DNA of 16,323 nt from the NCBI GenBank assembly GCA_019117105.1, contig DXAH01000011.1:1-16323 (forward strand). Reading direction: 5' to 3'. A program made the translations under genes and the position numbers. This stretch comes from Duodenibacillus intestinigallinarum (lineage in GTDB: Bacteria; Pseudomonadota; Gammaproteobacteria; Burkholderiales; Burkholderiaceae_F). Under the pieces are notes generated by a model. That model had not been told where the DNA came from and did not search any database. It saw only the letters and a program-made list of their open reading frames with translations. The first letter of the stretch is position 1; each line of letters starts with the position of its first letter. This document shows, piece after piece, positions 13,097-16,323 of the stretch.

Positions 13097-13435
13097 ATGA
13101 AATTCATAGTTGCTGTCATCAAACCTTTCAAGCTCGACGAGGTGCGCGAAGCGCTGTCCGAAGCCGGCATCAACGGGCTTACGGTGACCGAAGCCAAGGG
13201 TTTTGGCAGGCAGAAAGGGCACACGGAACTCTACCGAGGTGCCGAATACGTGGTGGATTTTCTGCCCAAGGTAAAGCTCGAAATCGCCGTGTCGGACGAT
13301 ATGGCCGAAGTCGCCGTTGAAACGATTCAAAAAACGGCATACACGGGAAAAATCGGAGACGGAAAACTTTTTGTCTTTGATCTGGCTGCAGCCGTGCGCA
13401 TTCGCACGGGCGAAAGAGACGACGTGGCACTTTAG
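13097..13435 (+). CDS. glnK: PII nitrogen regulator GlnK
   Basis: 112 residues, the exact PII length. PII trimers bind ATP/ADP and 2-oxoglutarate and report nitrogen status; GlnK plugs the AmtB channel when nitrogen is plentiful. Visible are the start MKFIVAVIKPFKLDEVREAL, the T loop with the uridylylation tyrosine Y51 (RGAEYVVDF), and the nucleotide-binding TGKIGDGKLFV plus VRIRTGE near the end. AAGGAGG (13084-13090) lies 6 bases before ATG 13097, an excellent ribosome site that excludes the longer in-frame starts. It is followed after 50 bases by amtB and preceded by a sigma-54 promoter. GlnK rather than GlnB is inferred from this context; the sequence alone does not separate them. Confidence 0.95.
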   Translation: MKFIVAVIKPFKLDEVREALSEAGINGLTVTEAKGFGRQKGHTELYRGAEYVVDFLPKVKLEIAVSDDMAEVAVETIQKTAYTGKIGDGKLFVFDLAAAVRIRTGERDDVAL

Positions 13436-13485
13436 GTCCTACGGCCACATAAAACCAAAATAAGAAACAAACAGGGAGACCATCG

Positions 13486-14766
13486 ATGAATACTTCAACC
13501 AAGGGGGCCGTATTGTCGGCACTTCTGACAATTTCGGGGTGCGCAGCTGCCGACACGGTCGAAAGCGCGATTGACAAGGCTGATGTTGCCTGGATGCTAG
13601 TGGCAACGACGCTGGTGCTTTTCATGACAATTCCGGGGATCGCGCTTTTTTACGGCGGAATGAGCCGAAAGAAAAACGTGCTCTCCGTGCTGGCGCAGAC
13701 AACTGTAATTTGTTGTGCTCTCACTTTGCTGTGGCTTGTCGTGGGCTATTCGCTCGCATTTGCCCCGGGCAACGCTTTCGTCGGCGGCCTGGATCACGTG
13801 TTTTTGCGGGGCATTGACATCAAGTCGACGACGGGCAGCATTCCCACGTATCTTTTCGTCATCTTCCAGATGACGTTTGCCGTGCTGACGGCGGCGCTCA
13901 TGATCGGCTCGTTTGCCGGCCGCATGAAGTTTTCTGCCATGCTGGTCTTTATGCTGTTGTGGTCGGCTTTTGTGTACGCGCCCATTTGCCATTGGGTTTG
14001 GGCCGAGGGCGGCATCTTCTTTGAGATGGGAGCGCTTGACTACGCCGGAGGTACCGTTGTTCACATCAATGCGGGCATTGCCGGTTTGGTCGGTTGTCTG
14101 GTGATCGGCAAACGTTTGGGGTATGGTCGAGAAGCGATGAGTCCGCACAACTTAACGTTCACCATGATCGGCGCCTGCGTGTTGTGGATCGGTTGGTTCG
14201 GATTTAACGGCGGTTCGGGGCTTGCGGCCAATGAGCGGGCGGTGCTGGCGATTCTTGTGAGCCAGATTGCGGCGGCTGCGGCCGGCTGCAGCTGGATGGC
14301 CTGCGAATGGATTTTGCGCGGAAAGCCTTCTTTGCTCGGCATGGTCTCCGGTGCCGTGGCCGGACTCGTGGTGATTACGCCGGCCTCGGGTTTTGTCGAG
14401 CCGCTTCCGGCTTTGTTGATGGGGCTTCTCGGCGGCGTCGTGTGCTTCTGGGGCGCCACGGGGCTCAAGCGCCGCATGGGTTGGGACGATTCGCTTGACG
14501 CTTTCGGCGTGCACGGTGTCGGCGGCATCCTGGGCGCAATTCTCACGGGTGTCTTTGCTTCAAGCGCTGTGACCGGAGCGGCGACACTACCGGTTCTTGA
14601 ACAGGTTGGCATCCAGGCGGCCAGCGTGGCGGCAACGCTTGTATACGGCGGCTTGGCGAGTTTCGTTCTGTTCAAGCTCGTTGATCTGCTGTTTGGTCTT
14701 CGTGTTGACACAGAAGCCGAGCGTCAGGGGCTTGACCTGGCATTGCATGGTGAGCGAGTCGAGTAA
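13486..14766 (+). CDS. amtB: Ammonium channel AmtB
   Basis: A 426-residue trimeric inner-membrane ammonium transporter with about 11 helices after an N-terminal signal. The pore residues are present: twin histidines H193 (GGTVVHINAG) and H343 (DAFGVHGVGGI), D185, and the periplasmic-gate region WFGFNGGSG with F240 and S244; each is 25 residues beyond its E. coli counterpart (H168, H318, D160, F215, S219). FYGGMSRKKNVLS is the Amt signature. The signal ends LLTISGCAAADT; ISGC at 16-19 fits a lipobox, although ordinary signal peptidase could cut in CAAAD instead. GGGAG lies 8 bases before ATG 13486. It is co-transcribed with glnK, whose product should block it. The cytoplasmic tail is short. 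Confidence 0.96.
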   Translation: MNTSTKGAVLSALLTISGCAAADTVESAIDKADVAWMLVATTLVLFMTIPGIALFYGGMSRKKNVLSVLAQTTVICCALTLLWLVVGYSLAFAPGNAFVGGLDHVFLRGIDIKSTTGSIPTYLFVIFQMTFAVLTAALMIGSFAGRMKFSAMLVFMLLWSAFVYAPICHWVWAEGGIFFEMGALDYAGGTVVHINAGIAGLVGCLVIGKRLGYGREAMSPHNLTFTMIGACVLWIGWFGFNGGSGLAANERAVLAILVSQIAAAAAGCSWMACEWILRGKPSLLGMVSGAVAGLVVITPASGFVEPLPALLMGLLGGVVCFWGATGLKRRMGWDDSLDAFGVHGVGGILGAILTGVFASSAVTGAATLPVLEQVGIQAASVAATLVYGGLASFVLFKLVDLLFGLRVDTEAERQGLDLALHGERVE

Positions 14767-15358
14767 GCCGCGCATGATAGAAAATCTTCTGGGCGGAGTT
14801 TGCTCCGGGCAAAACAATAGGAAAAAAACTAGAATCTTGACCGTGAAAAGACTAAAATGCGAAATTCGTGTAGGAGTCTTTTGATACCGGTAAAAGACCG
14901 CCCAGGAGATGAGAGCAATCCATCGGAGGCGAGCGACACGATTCAGAATAGAGGCGTACCCGCAATCAACTGGCCGATTCGGCAAAGGGGGAATGTACCC
15001 GGCCGACGGCGTGCGCGATTCAGCTCGTAGAGAACTCAAGGGACGCATGTTTTGATGCAGGAACGGAAACGCGTTTTTCCGCCTGATCAAACCAGAAAAA
15101 CAATGGAGCCGGTAAAGGCAAAGCGTGCCTGAGGGGTGTGCTTTGGAGAAAAAATAGTCGACTTGATAAGAAGGTTCTGAGCAGTTTCATCGTTTTCCAG
15201 CATTTTCAATTCACCGCCCGCATTCGAACTCGAAGGTGTTGCGGGCTTTGTCGTGTGTGCACGTTTTGGGTGAACGAGGCCGATTTGAGGTTGCCGACAA
15301 AGACATTGAAACTGCCGATTCTTTCTTTTTTCTGACTGAGCTGAAGTTTTACTTAGTT
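14767..15358. other. 592-base gap between amtB and rpoD without a convincing gene
   Basis: No reading frame here has a good start and recognisable protein; the longest leftward frame also runs back through the amtB coding end. The stretch holds several hairpins: CGGAG/CTCCG near 14800 without a T tract, CAAAGC/GCTTTG (15119-15145), and a 7-bp one at 15216-15246. TTGACC near 14838 is a good -35 but has only a weak -10 17 bases later. The stretch should carry the rpoD promoter and perhaps a regulatory RNA, but I cannot identify either. Confidence 0.5.
15216..15249 (+). other. Stable hairpin about 110 bases before rpoD
   Basis: GCCCGCA (15216-15222) pairs perfectly with TGCGGGC (15240-15246). 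The loop begins with a second small inverted repeat, TTCGA-AC-TCGAA (15223-15234). Only TTT follows, so it is a weak terminator at best. It might end an upstream transcript or sit in the rpoD leader. Confidence 0.45.
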
Positions 15359-16323
15359 ATGACAAAAAAAACCGAAAACACTGTCGCTGACATCGTTTTT
15401 CCCGATCTTGCCGCCATTGAATGGATTGCGCACGCGCCTGCAATCAAGGTGGGCGGCGATGTGGTCATCGTGAGCGATGATCTGGTTGAAGAGGTGTCTG
15501 CTGCGCCTGCCAAGAAGCCCCGTAAGAGCTCCAAGAAGGCCGAGGTCGCCGGCGAAGACAAGCCCAAGGCCAAACCTGGTCGTAAGCCCGGCCGCAAGGC
15601 AGCTGCAAAGAAAGACGACATGGACGACATCGGTGACGACGAGATGATCGATCTCGATATGGACGCCGATGAAGAGGGCGGTGAAGATCTTTCGGAACTT
15701 GAAGAACTCGATCGTGTGTCCGACGGTGTCGACGCATCGAGCGATTCCGAAGACCATGTGCCCAACGGCTACAGCTCTCTGGTTCGCCTCGGCCGCCAGC
15801 GCGGTTGGGTGACCGTGGCCGAAATCAACGACCATCTGCCTGACAATGTCGTGCGCAACGAAGAGTCGTTGAGCGAAATCACCGAACAGCTGTTGCGTTT
15901 GTCGATTCAGGTGTTTGAAGCGCCGCCGAGCGAAGACGACATCCTGATGAACGAGCCGGTGAGCGACGACGAAGACATCAGCGAAGAAGACGCTGCCGCC
16001 ATGCTCACGCCGGAAGAAAGCGCGGGCTTGTCCAAGGATCCGCTGCGCGCCTATCTGCGCGGCGTGGGTTCCCACAAGTTGCTCACGCGCGCCGGTGAAA
16101 TTGAAGTCGCCAAGCAGATCGAAATGTATACAGCCAAGCTCCTGTCGGCCATCATTCAGCATCCGATGGCCGTTGAGAAACTGGTTGAAATCGCCCAAGG
16201 CCTCAAGGAAGACAACGCTGATATCGATACGGTGATTGACGGCTTCACCGACAACCAGGCCTTGGCCGAAATGGACGAAAACGAAGAGGTCGGCAGCGAC
16301 GAAGTGGCTACCGACATCGGCGC
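15359..16323 (+). CDS. rpoD: Primary sigma factor RpoD (sigma-70), 5' part
   Basis: 321 codons are in the window; the gene continues past the right edge. It directs RNA polymerase to housekeeping promoters. Region 1.1 is recognisable at about 137-187 (YSSLVRLGRQRGWVTVAEINDHLP). Region 1.2 begins at about 227 (DPLRAYLRGVGSHKLLTRAGEIEVAKQIE), close to the E. coli sequence that starts near residue 96, so this protein has about 130 extra N-terminal residues. That extension has a Lys/Arg/Pro/Ala-rich block (50-85, with GRKPGRK), then a strongly acidic block (86-120). ATG 15359 starts the frame; no good ribosome site is visible. In many proteobacteria rpoD directly follows dnaG; here the exporter, glnK and amtB lie between. 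The conserved regions 2-4 are outside the window. Confidence 0.95.
   Translation, partial: MTKKTENTVADIVFPDLAAIEWIAHAPAIKVGGDVVIVSDDLVEEVSAAPAKKPRKSSKKAEVAGEDKPKAKPGRKPGRKAAAKKDDMDDIGDDEMIDLDMDADEEGGEDLSELEELDRVSDGVDASSDSEDHVPNGYSSLVRLGRQRGWVTVAEINDHLPDNVVRNEESLSEITEQLLRLSIQVFEAPPSEDDILMNEPVSDDEDISEEDAAAMLTPEESAGLSKDPLRAYLRGVGSHKLLTRAGEIEVAKQIEMYTAKLLSAIIQHPMAVEKLVEIAQGLKEDNADIDTVIDGFTDNQALAEMDENEEVGSDEVATDIG

Noticed and set aside
14587..15090. Leftward frame of 167 codons across the amtB end and the gap.
   Set aside because: A third of it is antisense to amtB, the protein has no recognisable domain, and no ribosome site precedes the start.
15102..15131. Nine-codon frame starting ATG 15102.
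   Set aside because: Too short to support, no ribosome site, and it overlaps a stem-loop.
15353..16198. Leftward frame of 281 codons opposite rpoD.
   Set aside because: It is the antisense shadow of a GC-rich coding sequence; rpoD on the plus strand is unambiguous.
1..16323. CRISPR array, insertion sequence, transposase or phage genes.
   Set aside because: No spaced direct repeats, no terminal inverted repeats flanking a transposase-like frame, and no phage proteins were seen.

Overview
The window looks like chromosome from a betaproteobacterium of the order Burkholderiales, possibly the Sutterellaceae; this placement is inference. The grounds are the order rpsU-yqeY-dnaG with rpoD nearby, a proteobacterial GlnK-AmtB pair behind a sigma-54 promoter, a QueH-type queuosine enzyme, and moderate GC content. 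Most of the window is ordinary housekeeping and transport. The part that stands out is a small, visibly AT-richer Fic toxin-antitoxin module at about 6.1-7.2 kb.

Layout. 1-111: the 3' end of one tRNA and a complete tRNA-Gln(CUG), followed by a terminator. 253-1557 (-): a drug:H+ antiporter of the MFS. 1816-4745 (+): a secreted or periplasmic coiled-coil protein coupled by a 4-base stop/start overlap to a YoaA-type iron-sulfur helicase. 4751-5876 (-): mntP (manganese efflux), then an Xre-type regulator with a basic tail and its own likely promoter. 6088-7123 (-): an antitoxin that appears to fuse an Xre helix-turn-helix to a VbhA-like Fic-inhibiting domain, overlapping a Fic AMP-transferase gene; a 19-bp near-perfect palindrome covers the -10 box. 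7441-7534 (-): tRNA-Ser(GCU), whose 3' end faces the Fic module. 7699-8589 (+): a DMT (EamA) permease, converging on queH (8591-9193, -).

9262-12220 (+): promoter, rpsU, terminator, yqeY, terminator, dnaG. These are the first genes of the macromolecular-synthesis operon, with an intrinsic terminator after rpsU and another after yqeY, so dnaG should be expressed only by readthrough. rpoD, which is often next, begins only at 15359. Between dnaG and rpoD lie a LysE/ArgO-type amino-acid exporter (-), overlapping the end of dnaG by 4 bases, and glnK-amtB (+), a nitrogen-limitation unit with a textbook -24/-12 promoter. A gap of about 590 bases without a convincing gene precedes rpoD, which runs off the right edge.

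The best candidate for something new is the HTH-VbhA fusion antitoxin with Fic: one protein would both block the toxin and repress the operon. All functional statements rest on motif and family recognition by eye; no search was run.
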